A DNA stretch of 64,000 nt from Phaeovibrio sulfidiphilus. Its GTDB lineage: Bacteria > Pseudomonadota > Alphaproteobacteria > Rhodospirillales > Rhodospirillaceae. The translations under genes were made by a program, and so were the position numbers. Below the pieces are notes generated by a model. The model was not told the origin of the DNA. It worked only from the letters and a program-made list of their open reading frames with translations, and searched no databases. The DNA lies in assembly GCF_014861485.1 (NCBI RefSeq), contig NZ_JACZHT010000003.1, forward strand, positions 124,001 through 188,000, given 5' to 3'. Shown here in pieces: positions 21,401-28,940 of the stretch (position 1 is the first letter of the stretch; every line of letters starts with the position of its first letter).

Positions 21401-22177
21401 TACGACGAGTTCCGCATCCTGACCCCCATGGACGAGCGCGGGGACCAGATGATCAGCAACCTCGCCGACATGCTCGCCCGCGTCGATCTTCTGGACCAGG
21501 CCGCCCTGCTGCTGGACCACCAGCTCAACACCCGCCTCACCACCCCGGGGGAGGAGCGCGCAAAGATCGGCGCCCGCCTTGCCCTGCTGCGCCTGCTGGG
21601 GGCCCAGTCCGAGTTCGAGCCGGAGCGCCGCGCCCGACTGGCCCGCCAGGCGCTCGCCACCATCGAGAGCTCCGCCTATCCCGCCATGCCCCTGGCCCTG
21701 CACGAGCAGCGCAACCGCATTGCCGCGCGCGCCCTCGCGGACCTGGGCCAGCCGGACCGGGCCATCGCCCTGCTGGAGGGCGACAACTCCCGCGAGGCCA
21801 TCACCCTTCGGACCCAGATCAACTGGAAGGCCCGCAACTGGAAAGAGGTGGCCCGCAACATCGCGCGCCTGGTTCCGGTGCCCGCCCGGGGGGAGACCCT
21901 GTCCGACGACGCAGCCCTTGATGTGCTGGACTGGGCCACGGCCCTCTATCTGGCCGGAGACGAACCCCAACTGGGCCTGCTGCGCAAACGCTACCGCCCG
22001 GCGCTGGAGAACACGCCGGTCTTCGAGGCGTTCGACCTGATCACCAGCCCAGGAGACTACGGACGCACCAACGTGGTCACCCTGAACCAGAAGGTCCAGC
22101 AGGCGGACCGCTTCGGCTCGTACCTGTCCACATACCGCGAGAAGCTCGTGAAAGAGGGGCTGTCGTCCCTGAACTAG
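18464..22177 (+). CDS. Giant secreted AMIN-like/TPR repeat protein
   Basis: 1237-aa protein with an N-terminal signal-like segment (about 1-35, ending VLAQE). Two similar beta-rich modules (about 36-130 and 145-245) follow the AMIN pattern HxxYxRLVFDW..., with a likely third at about 430-520. Between them is a long Ala/Pro/Thr-rich disordered linker (about 246-420). The C-terminal half (about 640-1230) is alpha-helical with TPR-like repeats (for example MAHFYLANGLGAEALGATHLL and QLKDLYLQNGDPGGALRVM). It is probably periplasmic or envelope-attached. Translational coupling to the two MotB-like genes suggests it is their partner. Exact function unknown. Confidence 0.7.
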   Translation: MKRKEPVTKHLASGLVITALTSVAVACPDRPVLAQEVRAGAHPGYGRLVFDWKTPVTFKADVVSGTLVIQFDRPVTASLDALPSRLKDYIGPAKISPDRQTVTFPLKGEFRATTREIARAAVIDLSPASGSPAAADSAPAAAQTTNPRLIPVRTGAHKDFFRVVLDWPRTVPYTVETRDGALVARFESPGRVDLTQLNARLPEGLKGVSARQGDGALTLTFPLPAGNPVRHFRSGNSVALDLMAPGSAPAENTPNTENASNASEAAAGGPSGPASPATATANASGSAPATPAPQTGAPGTAPADATPAVTGPDPVTGRPPAVIPPAPAPAAAAGAKAPAATATGPANATDATAATAPATPEAIAPAPAPGATPGAPSPVGATAQPPAPRMATTGGILQAPAPGSGPDVEPPMPEAAPSTPVTEAVAAGAVPHDQFGPSTWAFHWDEPSSAAAFRRDSYVWVVFDKASSVDVEAFKGAFGDAVEFVQQVKLRSDVTALRMILEDGINPSFRRDGLTWILELTAQPLAPVSPLDVIAQEGQTPDTARLYIPVPGGGSVFEIFDPEDGTPFHVVCISPVGNGIGRTERYTDLTLDRTAQGIVVSPIREKLTVASTREGIVITADEGLVLSETTTAGAQALPGTVMGRDYRKVYDFPRWFGEKRDEPFPSRQNTFLSALVQDLLSSPAERSKANMDMAHFYLANGLGAEALGATHLLDSAVTRGFVDGAEAAALKGAALFLMGRDDEAIKSLSDPELDVDDDVRFWRSAAIARRNQDDATKEVKQFLAENSALIRDYPPGVRTPLALVAATAAIDIEDSRGASILLDLATAPKDNTTFDTAHLTYLEGRQQELLADYETARDTYRSVERMPSEKWYLQALRSRLTLEYDLGLIPVEDLIRGLEHIRYSWRGDELELGVLGQLKDLYLQNGDPGGALRVMRVATEYFPNSPKAAEYRDEMKTVFEDLYLNGGANALAPATAIALYDEFRILTPMDERGDQMISNLADMLARVDLLDQAALLLDHQLNTRLTTPGEERAKIGARLALLRLLGAQSEFEPERRARLARQALATIESSAYPAMPLALHEQRNRIAARALADLGQPDRAIALLEGDNSREAITLRTQINWKARNWKEVARNIARLVPVPARGETLSDDAALDVLDWATALYLAGDEPQLGLLRKRYRPALENTPVFEAFDLITSPGDYGRTNVVTLNQKVQQADRFGSYLSTYREKLVKEGLSSLN

Positions 22178-22350
22178 GCGGACGGGGCGGCTGGCGCCCA
22201 CGTCCATACCGGAGCCCTTGCGCCCGTCCTCGAGACGCCGGGTGCCGTGGCGCGCAAGGACGCCGCGCCACACCGGTCGACGGCCGGGGCGCACAGGGCC
22301 GACGCTGAACCGCTCCGCCGTTTCACGACAACACCTGGAGGTCTTGCCCC

Positions 22351-22557
22351 ATGCCCTACGTCAACATCAAGGTCACCGGAGGCCGGGAGGCCCCCACCGC
22401 GGAGCAAAAGGCCGAGCTCATCCGGGGCGTGACCGAGCTTCTGGGCCGGGTTCTGAACAAGAACCCCGCCACGACCGTTGTGGTGATCGACGAGGTCGAC
22501 ATGGACAACTGGGGTATCGGCGGGCGAAGCGTTACGGAGATCCGCAAGGGCTCCTGA
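22351..22557 (+). CDS. 4-oxalocrotonate tautomerase family protein
   Basis: 68-aa tautomerase-superfamily protein. The catalytic N-terminal proline (Pro2, Pro1 after Met removal) begins PYVNIKVTGG, Arg12 is present, and the beta-alpha-beta signature VVVIDEVDMDNWGIGGRSV follows. These small enzymes assemble as hexamers and tautomerise or dehalogenate small acids; the substrate cannot be told from sequence. A GGAGG ribosome-binding site lies about 9 bases upstream. It is monocistronic by spacing. Confidence 0.88.
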   Translation: MPYVNIKVTGGREAPTAEQKAELIRGVTELLGRVLNKNPATTVVVIDEVDMDNWGIGGRSVTEIRKGS

Positions 22558-23062
22558 ACCGGGGGCCCCGCCGCCAGCCCGGTCAAACCGATCCCCGTCC
22601 CCGCCGACAGGAATCCGTCATTTTTTGATCCTGGCCCCCTTCCGCCGTTGCACCAATGGCCCGAAGCGTCCAGTATCATATTACCCCAATACCGTTCCCC
22701 AATACCGTTCCCCATCGCCGCGCCCCTTTCCGCGTACCTTTTCCCCTGTATCACCGGGACATGTCCTGACCGCTGCGCAGACAGCGGGCCTGCCCCCCCC
22801 GACGCTCCGGCACTCGGGTCGCGCGGTTATCCGTCTTCAGCGGACAGCGCGGACGTGCTGCCCATGTGTCCCGTTCCGGGCGTTCCCGCAGGTGGCTCCC
22901 TTGAGGCGGGGCCCGACACGCTCCCCGCATTGCGCCCGGGCCTCAAGGAGATCGCGTTTTTCCACGGAACCCGATCCGGCCCTGACGTGCGCTTTCAGAT
23001 CCTTTTTCCGTTTCAGTCGCCTGTTCCGGACCACCGGACTCCCCGCAAAAGGAAGGAAACCC
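22558..23062. other. 505-bp spacer with a short tandem duplication
   Basis: No gene supported; frames across it lack family likeness. It contains two exact copies of the 13-base unit CCCCAATACCGTT (22684-22709) and a GGAAGG ribosome-binding site for the next gene. Confidence 0.5.
22684..22709. repeat. 13-bp unit in two tandem copies
   Basis: CCCCAATACCGTT occurs at 22684-22696 and again at 22697-22709, followed by a further CCCCAT. Probably a replication-slippage duplication. Confidence 0.85.
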
Positions 23063-23677
23063 ATGAGAGCTGTCTTGATCCTGATGAGTGCGACCGCGCT
23101 CCTGCTGTGCGGCTGCGCCACCATAATGACCGGCATGGTGACTCCAAGCCTCGAAGGTGCCCCCCTGGTTCTGGCCTACTCCGGACCCGAGGTGATCCGG
23201 GACCAGGCCCGGGTTGCCACGCTCGTGGTCCCAGCCTCCTATGGGGTGAGCGTTGACGGTGTGCCCGTCAGGGACCGGGATGGAGCATTCAATCCCAAAC
23301 TCCGTGTAGCGCCGGGATCCAACACCTCGGTCTACCTTGTGGACGTCCTGCCCGGCGAGCATACCCTGACCGTGACGTACAATGCCCTCCAGCCCGGGGA
23401 CAGCAATCCGGAACTCAAGTCCGGTGCACGCATGGGAAGCGCAACCGTCACGGCCTCCTACAGCGGACCCAGCCCCTTTTCCTGGATCCGGACGTCGGAT
23501 ACGGCGCACACACTCAACCCCGGGGACGTCTATACGGTCGCACTGAAGCTCATGACCATTACAGGGGAGATGGATCTGTACTCCATGGGCGAGAGCGGTC
23601 GAAACCGGATCACTGCCAGCCGAAAGGCCGCACATTTTCCGGATGCCTCCCAGCCTGCAGACCCGTCGCCCCGCTAG
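23063..23677 (+). CDS. Putative lipoprotein
   Basis: 204-aa predicted lipoprotein: MRAVLILMSATALLLCGC, with lipobox L15-C16-G17-C18 and Cys18 as the likely lipidated residue. The mature part is beta-rich and contains a GEHTLTVTYN segment typical of small carbohydrate-binding or immunoglobulin-like folds, as in PEGA-type domains. No family is recognised with certainty. ATG 23063 follows a GGAAGG ribosome-binding site; the frame is open further upstream without a signal peptide. Confidence 0.75.
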   Translation: MRAVLILMSATALLLCGCATIMTGMVTPSLEGAPLVLAYSGPEVIRDQARVATLVVPASYGVSVDGVPVRDRDGAFNPKLRVAPGSNTSVYLVDVLPGEHTLTVTYNALQPGDSNPELKSGARMGSATVTASYSGPSPFSWIRTSDTAHTLNPGDVYTVALKLMTITGEMDLYSMGESGRNRITASRKAAHFPDASQPADPSPR

Positions 23678-23730
23678 CGCCGCCGCACCAGCCCTGCACA
23701 GGGCCGGGACCGCGCGCACAGGCCGGCCCA

Positions 23731-23762
23731 AAAGAAAAAGCGCGGACCGAAATCCGCGCTTT
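23731..23762 (-). terminator. Terminator of ubiE, possibly bidirectional
   Basis: Perfect 10-bp stem AAAGCGCGGA (23737-23746) / TCCGCGCTTT (23753-23762) with loop CCGAAA. On the minus strand it is followed by TTTTTCTTTT-like T-rich sequence, a good terminator for ubiE. On the plus strand only three T follow, so it may also weakly end the lipoprotein transcript. Confidence 0.85.
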
Positions 23763-23950
23763 CCGATATGTCGCCACCCACGGCGGGCAGCCCACGCCGG
23801 GGCGCCCTTGTGACACCGTCCGGGGCGTCCCCGGGCCGTCACCCTTTGGATCGAAACGCCCGCGGGACCGTGTCCCGCAAACATCGGCAGCCCCATCGGG
23901 AGCCCGTTCCATATGCGTGCCCGGGACAACGCCCGGGCACAAGGCTGGAC

Positions 23951-24730
23951 CTAGAGACGCCAGCCCACGTGCATGGCCGCAATGCCGCCGGTGAGGTTCC
24001 GGTACTGGACCTGACGGAAACCCGCCTCCTCCATTTTCCGGGCCAGCTCATCCTGGGGCGGGAAGCGGCGGATGCTCTCCACAAGGTAGCGGTAGGCATC
24101 CTCGTCCCCGGCCACGAAGCGGCCCATCAGGGGCAGCGCCTTGAAGGAGTACAGGTCATAGAGGCGGTCAAACACGGGGATGACCACCTTCGAGAACTCC
24201 AGGATCATCATCTTTCCGCCGGGGCGCAGCACCCTGCGGGCGTCCGCGATCGCGTCCTCGATGCGGGTCACGTTGCGAAGCCCGAAGGCAATGGTGTACG
24301 CGTCCACCGAGCGGTCCGGCAGGGGCAGCGCCTGGGCATCGCCCACGACCCAGGACAGGCCGTCGGACAGGGCGTGGTCCATGGCCCGGTCACGCCCGAC
24401 CCTCAGCATTTCCTCGTTGATGTCGCACACGGTGACCGTCGCCGGGGGCTGGCCGCCGGTGGGCTGGCGGGCCGCCGAGCGCAGGATCCGGAACGCAATG
24501 TCCCCGGTGCCACCGGCCACGTCCAGGTACTGGCGCCCGGGTCGCGGGTCCAGCCAGCTGACGAAGGCGTCTTTCCAGATCCGGTGGACACCGCCGCTCA
24601 TCAGGTCGTTCATCACGTCGTAGCGCGAGGCTACGGAATCGAAAATCTCGCGCACGCGCGCGGCTTTCTCCGACGCCCTCACGGACTGGAAGCCGAAATG
24701 GGTCATCTCGTCGTTCGAATTCTGTGTCAT
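23951..24730 (-). CDS. ubiE: Demethylubiquinone/demethylmenaquinone C-methyltransferase
   Basis: SAM-dependent methyltransferase of ubiquinone (and where present menaquinone) synthesis; 259 aa. Shows VASRYDVMNDLMSGGVHRIWKD, SAM motif I (YLDVAGGTGDIAF), and the UbiE signature AFGLRNVTRIEDAI with EFSKV. The ATG at 24730 (MTQNSNDE) fits family length; an upstream in-frame ATG at 24799 adds an atypical segment. The ribosome-binding site is weak. The usual alphaproteobacterial downstream partners ubiB and coaBC are not present here. Confidence 0.94.
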   Translation of the reverse strand: MTQNSNDEMTHFGFQSVRASEKAARVREIFDSVASRYDVMNDLMSGGVHRIWKDAFVSWLDPRPGRQYLDVAGGTGDIAFRILRSAARQPTGGQPPATVTVCDINEEMLRVGRDRAMDHALSDGLSWVVGDAQALPLPDRSVDAYTIAFGLRNVTRIEDAIADARRVLRPGGKMMILEFSKVVIPVFDRLYDLYSFKALPLMGRFVAGDEDAYRYLVESIRRFPPQDELARKMEEAGFRQVQYRNLTGGIAAMHVGWRL

Positions 24731-24893
24731 GGCGGTATCTTTTTTGCTTTCATTCAGGACCGGAGCACGATTTTTCGGCCAAACGGGCCGGAAGATCAAG
24801 ACCCAGGTGGCCGGGGAGCGAATTTCTCTCCCTGCGGGCCCCGGATTACGGTATGGTCACTTGTTTTGAAATCCTTTTCATCAGGGGCAGACC

Positions 24894-25259
24894 ATGTTGA
24901 AAGCCCGGTCTTTCGCGGCTCTCGCTGTTTTCGGATGGATCGTGTGCTTCGGAATCCCCGCGTTCGGCGCGGATTTCGTCACTGGCATGGACGATGTGCC
25001 CCTTATGGGAGGGCTTGAACCGCTTCCGGGAAAGGGGCTCTCCTTCGCCACCGCCCGTGGCAGGCTGGTGGAGTCCTATGCCCGCACCGGCCGCAACGCG
25101 GGCGAGGTTCTGGACTTCTACCGCCAGACCCTGCCCCAGCTTGGCTGGTCGCCGAGCGGAAATCAGGCTTTTGTACGCGACTCGGAGCAGCTGGAGATCC
25201 ATTTTACCGCAGGCCCCCGGGGACTGATTGTCCGGTTTTCCCTGTCGCCCCGCAACTGA
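24894..25259 (+). CDS. Conserved small secreted protein upstream of enoyl-CoA hydratase
   Basis: 121-aa protein with a cleavable signal peptide (about 1-25, ending PAFGADF). The mature part has a compact pattern: [29 protein letters not shown], then [13 protein letters not shown] and LIVRFSLSP. Alphaproteobacteria commonly carry a protein of this pattern beside an enoyl-CoA hydratase gene; function is unknown. Location is periplasmic by signal peptide. It is encoded 120 bases upstream of the hydratase. Confidence 0.75.
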   Translation: MLKARSFAALAVFGWIVCFGIPAFGADFVTGMDDVPLMGGLEPLPGKGLSFATARGRLVESYARTGRNAGEVLDFYRQTLPQLGWSPSGNQAFVRDSEQLEIHFTAGPRGLIVRFSLSPRN

Positions 25260-25378
25260 GCCCCCTCCCCTTTCCTTTCCTGTCCGGCACGCGGCCCGCA
25301 CATCTGCCCCGCCCCGGGCTGTCTTTCGACCGTCCCCCCTGTCTCTCTTCCTGTCTATCCCACCCGGAGACCCTTCAC

Positions 25379-26155
25379 ATGGCCTTTGAGAACATTCTTG
25401 TCGAAACCTCTGGCCCCGTCGGCATCATCACCCTGAACCGCCCGGCGGCCTTGAACGCCCTGTCCAGCACCCTCATCGCCGAGCTCAACCAGGCTCTGGA
25501 CGAGATGGAGGCCAGCGAAACGGTGCGCGTCATTGTCCTCACCGGCAATGAGAAGGCCTTTGCCGCCGGAGCCGACATCAAGGAAATGGCCGCAAAGACC
25601 TTTGTCTCGGCCTACGGCGAGGACTTCATCACCCGGGGCTGGGAGCGCATTTCCACCCTGCGCAAGCCCATCATCGCGGCAGTGGCCGGGTTCGCCCTTG
25701 GCGGCGGCTGCGAGATCGCCATGATGTGTGACTTCATCATTGCCGCCGACAACGCCCGCTTCGGCCAGCCGGAGATCAATCTGGGGGTTCTGCCGGGCAT
25801 CGGCGGTTCCCAGCGTCTGGCCCGGTTTGTGGGCAAGTCCAAGGCCATGGACATGTGCCTCACGGGCCGCATGATGGACGCTCAGGAGGCCGTCCAGTGC
25901 GGTCTGGTGTCCCGGGTCGTGCCGCTGGACAACCTGCGCGAGGAGGTTCTGAAAATCGCCAACTCCATCGCCGCAAAGAGCCGGATCACCACCATGATGG
26001 TCAAGGAGGCGGTCAACGTGGCCTTCGAGACCACCCTGGCCGAGGGCGTGCGCTTCGAGCGCCGGCTGTTCCACGCAGCCTTCGCCACCGCGGACCAGAA
26101 GGAGGGCATGAACGCGTTCATCGAGAAGCGCCAGCCCAGCTTCTCGGACCGGTAG
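25379..26155 (+). CDS. Enoyl-CoA hydratase
   Basis: Crotonase-family enzyme (258 aa), adding water to trans-2-enoyl-CoA in fatty acid or amino acid breakdown. The oxyanion-hole segments [12 protein letters not shown] and [18 protein letters not shown] are present. Both catalytic glutamates of true hydratases are in place (GGCE and [18 protein letters not shown]). Cytoplasmic. In many alphaproteobacteria this gene is followed by rpsT and dnaA; here neither follows. Confidence 0.93.
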   Translation: MAFENILVETSGPVGIITLNRPAALNALSSTLIAELNQALDEMEASETVRVIVLTGNEKAFAAGADIKEMAAKTFVSAYGEDFITRGWERISTLRKPIIAAVAGFALGGGCEIAMMCDFIIAADNARFGQPEINLGVLPGIGGSQRLARFVGKSKAMDMCLTGRMMDAQEAVQCGLVSRVVPLDNLREEVLKIANSIAAKSRITTMMVKEAVNVAFETTLAEGVRFERRLFHAAFATADQKEGMNAFIEKRQPSFSDR

Positions 26156-26391
26156 GCCCAGCGGATCCCGGCACCGGGCGGGTGGGCGCGCGCACTGCCC
26201 GGCGCCCGCCGGCAGCCCGGCGCCGCGCCGGCCAGGGTTCCACCTCGTGGCCCCGGCCCGAAAACCCGCCCCTCCGCCCCCGGCGACCCACGCCCCGAAC
26301 CGATCGCGGCCAGCCGGGCCCACCCGGGCTCGCGCCCGGTCGCTTCCCCGGGGACCATGCCCCTGTTGTTCTCCTGCAAAGGAGCCGGACC

Positions 26392-27168
26392 GTGAAAGCC
26401 GTACCGAGCCGCTTTCCTTCGTTTTTCGCCGCTGCCCTGTCCCGGGTCGGCCTGTCCCACGAGGAGGCGTCCGCCCTTCTCGAGACCCCGGTCCCGGAGA
26501 TCAAAGCCTGGGCCGAGGGGACGGCCTGGCCCCCCGCGCCGGTCTGGGCGCGGCTGCGCTCCCGGGAGAGGACCGTTGCCAGCCTGTCCGGGAACCTGCT
26601 GGCCAGTTGGGCCGCCACCCGGGATGACCTGAACTCCCGGGACATCGTACCCCGGGCCCTGCGCCTGTCGCCCCGGGGCAAGTCGGACGCGGAGATGATC
26701 ACCATCGCCGCCTTCCTTCTGGCGGTCAGTCCGGATATCGAGATCGGCGACGACCCGGACAACGGCAGCCGCGGCCTGATCCAGGTGGACGTCGCCGGCG
26801 CGAGGAACGGCGGCCCCGCGGCATCCCCCGGTTCGACAGACGCCCCGGGCCTGCCGTCGGAGCCGCCCTCCCGGCCCACCCTTGTGGTCCGCTACACCTG
26901 CACCCCCGGCACCCTTGAGGATACCCTTGATGCGGAGGAGGCCATCCTGGACATGGTGTTCGAACGCGGGATGGGATTCTTCGAGGCGGGAGAAACCGAC
27001 ACCGCCGAGAGCGCCCGCACCCTGCGCTTCTATACCCACACCGTCGCGGACCTGGAGGCGCTGGCCCAGTTCATGGAGGTCATGCTCCGCAAGACGCGCC
27101 ACGTGAAGGGCGCCGTTCTGGAGCTGCACAGGACGCCCCCGGACGCCCCGGAGACGGTGGAGCTCTAA
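26392..27168 (+). CDS. Hypothetical protein with N-terminal helix-turn-helix-like segment
   Basis: 258-aa protein of unknown function. Residues about 10-45 (AAALSRVGLSHEEASALLETPVPEIKAWAEG) resemble an XRE-type helix-turn-helix. A variable Pro/Gly-rich linker follows (about 130-165), then a C-terminal alpha/beta region containing LDAEEAILDMVFERGMGFFEAG. The GTG at 26392 has an excellent AAAGGAG ribosome-binding site 7 bases upstream; the frame is open further upstream only because of base composition. The last 22 bases around the stop are duplicated downstream. Confidence 0.6.
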   Translation: MKAVPSRFPSFFAAALSRVGLSHEEASALLETPVPEIKAWAEGTAWPPAPVWARLRSRERTVASLSGNLLASWAATRDDLNSRDIVPRALRLSPRGKSDAEMITIAAFLLAVSPDIEIGDDPDNGSRGLIQVDVAGARNGGPAASPGSTDAPGLPSEPPSRPTLVVRYTCTPGTLEDTLDAEEAILDMVFERGMGFFEAGETDTAESARTLRFYTHTVADLEALAQFMEVMLRKTRHVKGAVLELHRTPPDAPETVEL

Positions 27169-27226
27169 GCGGGCGCAGCGCGGAGGGAAGCGGCCCGGTG
27201 CCCGGGAGACGGTGGAGCTCTAAGCG
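27150..27226. repeat. Direct duplication of a gene 3' end
   Basis: A 22-base stretch covering the last codons and stop of the preceding gene (27150-27171) recurs exactly at 27205-27226, separated by 33 bases. It starts GGAGACGGTGG and ends CTCTAAGCG. Suggests local duplication. Confidence 0.9.
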
Positions 27227-27479
27227 ACGCGGCGCTGCATACAGACGGGGTGCCCCGGTCTCTCCCGGCGCGCGCGGTTTCCATAATCGAGTTCTAGACC
27301 TGAACTACAGACGGCGGATCCATGAATCGGGCCGCGTTCCGATCCCATGACCGGGGTCCGGACGCGTCCCCGGACAGGACGCCCCGCGATGCACGCCGCC
27401 CCCAACGCAAAACGGGGCAGAGGGATCCATCCCCCTGCCCCGCGCAAAACCGTATCGTCAGGACCGGCCGGACGCGCCG
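27169..27479. other. 311-bp convergent spacer
   Basis: Holds the second copy of the 22-base repeat and the ubiG terminator; no gene supported. Confidence 0.5.
27409..27442 (-). terminator. Rho-independent terminator after ubiG
   Basis: Stem CGGGGCAG-A-GGGAT (27413-27426) pairs with ATCCC-C-CTGCCCCG (27429-27442) with one mismatch and a 2-base centre. On the minus strand it is followed by TTTT (27412-27409). It is 38 bases past the ubiG stop. Confidence 0.78.
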
Positions 27480-28223
27480 TCAGCCCTTCACCGCGAACAT
27501 CAGATAGTTCATAGACACATCCGACGAGCGGCGCCAGGTGGCCCCGAGCGGATTGAAGGAGACACCCTCCACACTCCGGGCCTCGAGACCGTAACGGCGC
27601 AGGTCCGCCGCCAGCTCGCTCGGCTTGATGAACTTGTTCCAGTCGTGGGTGCCCGGCGGCATCCAGCGCAGGATGTACTCGGCGGCGAACTTGGCGAACA
27701 CCGCCGCGCGAACCGTGCGGTTGATGGTCGCCATGGCCAGGGCCCCGCCGGGACGCATCAGGTCGGACAGGGTCTGCAAGAACAGGTCCACGTCCGCCAC
27801 GTGCTCCAGAACCTCCATGGCCAGGACCACGTCAAAGGTCACGCCCTCGCTCACCAGCTCCTCGGGGCGCGCCACACGGTACTCCACGGGAACGCCGCTC
27901 TTGTCCGCGTGCGCCCTGGCCGTGCCAATGTTCTTCGCAACCGCATCAATGCCGGTCACGGTGAAGCCCATCTCCGCCAGAGGCTCGGCCAGAAGCCCGC
28001 CACCACAGCCGATGTCCAGAAGGGTCAGGCCCTCGAACGGACGGTCAACACTGCGGTCGCGGCCAAAGTGCTGGAGCAGCTTCTCGCGCAGGAAGTCGAG
28101 GCGCACCGGGTTGAAGTCGTGCAGCGGCCGGAACTTCCCTTTCGGATCCCACCAGGCGTCCGCCATGGCCTGAAACTTGGCAAGCTCCGCCTGCGAGGCG
28201 GTCGTCTGAGGGGAGTCGGTCAT
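27480..28223 (-). CDS. ubiG: Bifunctional ubiquinone biosynthesis O-methyltransferase
   Basis: SAM-dependent enzyme performing both O-methylations of ubiquinone synthesis. 247 aa: [23 protein letters not shown] at the start, SAM motif [16 protein letters not shown], and the characteristic [18 protein letters not shown] and GVSFNPL stretches. It lies about 420 bases upstream (in genome order) of fixX with its own terminator, so it is probably an independent unit. Confidence 0.95.
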   Translation of the reverse strand: MTDSPQTTASQAELAKFQAMADAWWDPKGKFRPLHDFNPVRLDFLREKLLQHFGRDRSVDRPFEGLTLLDIGCGGGLLAEPLAEMGFTVTGIDAVAKNIGTARAHADKSGVPVEYRVARPEELVSEGVTFDVVLAMEVLEHVADVDLFLQTLSDLMRPGGALAMATINRTVRAAVFAKFAAEYILRWMPPGTHDWNKFIKPSELAADLRRYGLEARSVEGVSFNPLGATWRRSSDVSMNYLMFAVKG

Positions 28224-28643
28224 CGGTAATCTCCGAATTCAACAAGAATAAACACGAGGCGAGTATGCCCGAGAAGGGTATGGGCGCGCAAGACGGCAAC
28301 CGGACACCCGGGGCCCGAACGCGCAGGGGAAACGGGACCGCGCGGGCGAACGCCCCGCACGGACAGCGCACCCGGCACGGCGAGGGGGCGGCACACCCGG
28401 CACACCCGGGCGGGCGTCCGTCACGAACGACACCACCGCCGGCCAGGGCTGGCCTCAAGGAGCGCGGCTAACAGAGCGGGTACGAAAAATCTCCGCCGGT
28501 CACCCGGCGGAGATCTGGTTTCAAGAGTAGGCAGACCCCGGACATCCGCACCGGATCCGCAGGGCTCCGGAACATGCCCGGTCCCGCGAGGCAGGCGGAC
28601 GTCCGACCGGAGCCGCGCGATGACGGCCCCGGACGCGCCGGGC
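28224..28643. other. 420-bp spacer between ubiG and fixX
   Basis: Contains the fix operon terminator and presumably the ubiG promoter; translations across it are low-complexity and no gene is supported. Confidence 0.5.
28485..28514 (-). terminator. Rho-independent terminator of the fixABCX operon
   Basis: Perfect 11-bp stem ATCTCCGCCGG (28489-28499) / CCGGCGGAGAT (28504-28514), 4-base loop; on the minus strand followed by TTTT. It lies about 130 bases beyond the fixX stop. Confidence 0.88.
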
Positions 28644-28940
28644 TCAGCCGAACTTGAAGAGGATGCCGTATCCGCCCGACGGGTAGTTCCAGGTCAGCGA
28701 CCCGGTGCCCTGGCAGACCACACGGCAGGTGCCGCACTCGAGACAGCCGTCGGGAATGATCTCGACCTTGCCGTTCTCGGTTTCCTCGTAGCAGGCCGCC
28801 GGGCAAATCGCGGCCATCATCTTCAGTTCCTGGGCGGTTGCCTTTTCCGGAACGATGGTGATGTGCGGCTTGCCCTCTTCGACCCGATAGCGGTTCTGAT
28901 AGAGCTTTTCCTCGATTTTCTGCGACTGAGTCTGTGTCAT
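28644..28940 (-). CDS. fixX: Ferredoxin-like protein FixX
   Basis: 98-aa ferredoxin that accepts electrons from FixC and belongs to the FixABCX complex. Iron-sulfur ligands lie in AAICPAACY and DGCLECGTCRVVCQGTG, followed by NYPSGGYGILFKFG typical of FixX and ETF-QO C-termini. Two starts are possible: 28946 and 28940. I prefer 28940 because GAGGG lies 7 bases upstream and it gives an ATGA overlap with the fixC stop. Confidence 0.93.
   Translation of the reverse strand: MTQTQSQKIEEKLYQNRYRVEEGKPHITIVPEKATAQELKMMAAICPAACYEETENGKVEIIPDGCLECGTCRVVCQGTGSLTWNYPSGGYGILFKFG

Noticed and set aside
22625-23062. N-terminal extension of the lipoprotein from 22625
   Set aside because: A clear signal peptide and lipobox begin at 23063 with a GGAAGG site; the extension is low-complexity.
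23701-25018. Long plus-strand frame antisense to ubiE
   Set aside because: It is a shadow of ubiE; ubiE motifs are unambiguous on the minus strand.
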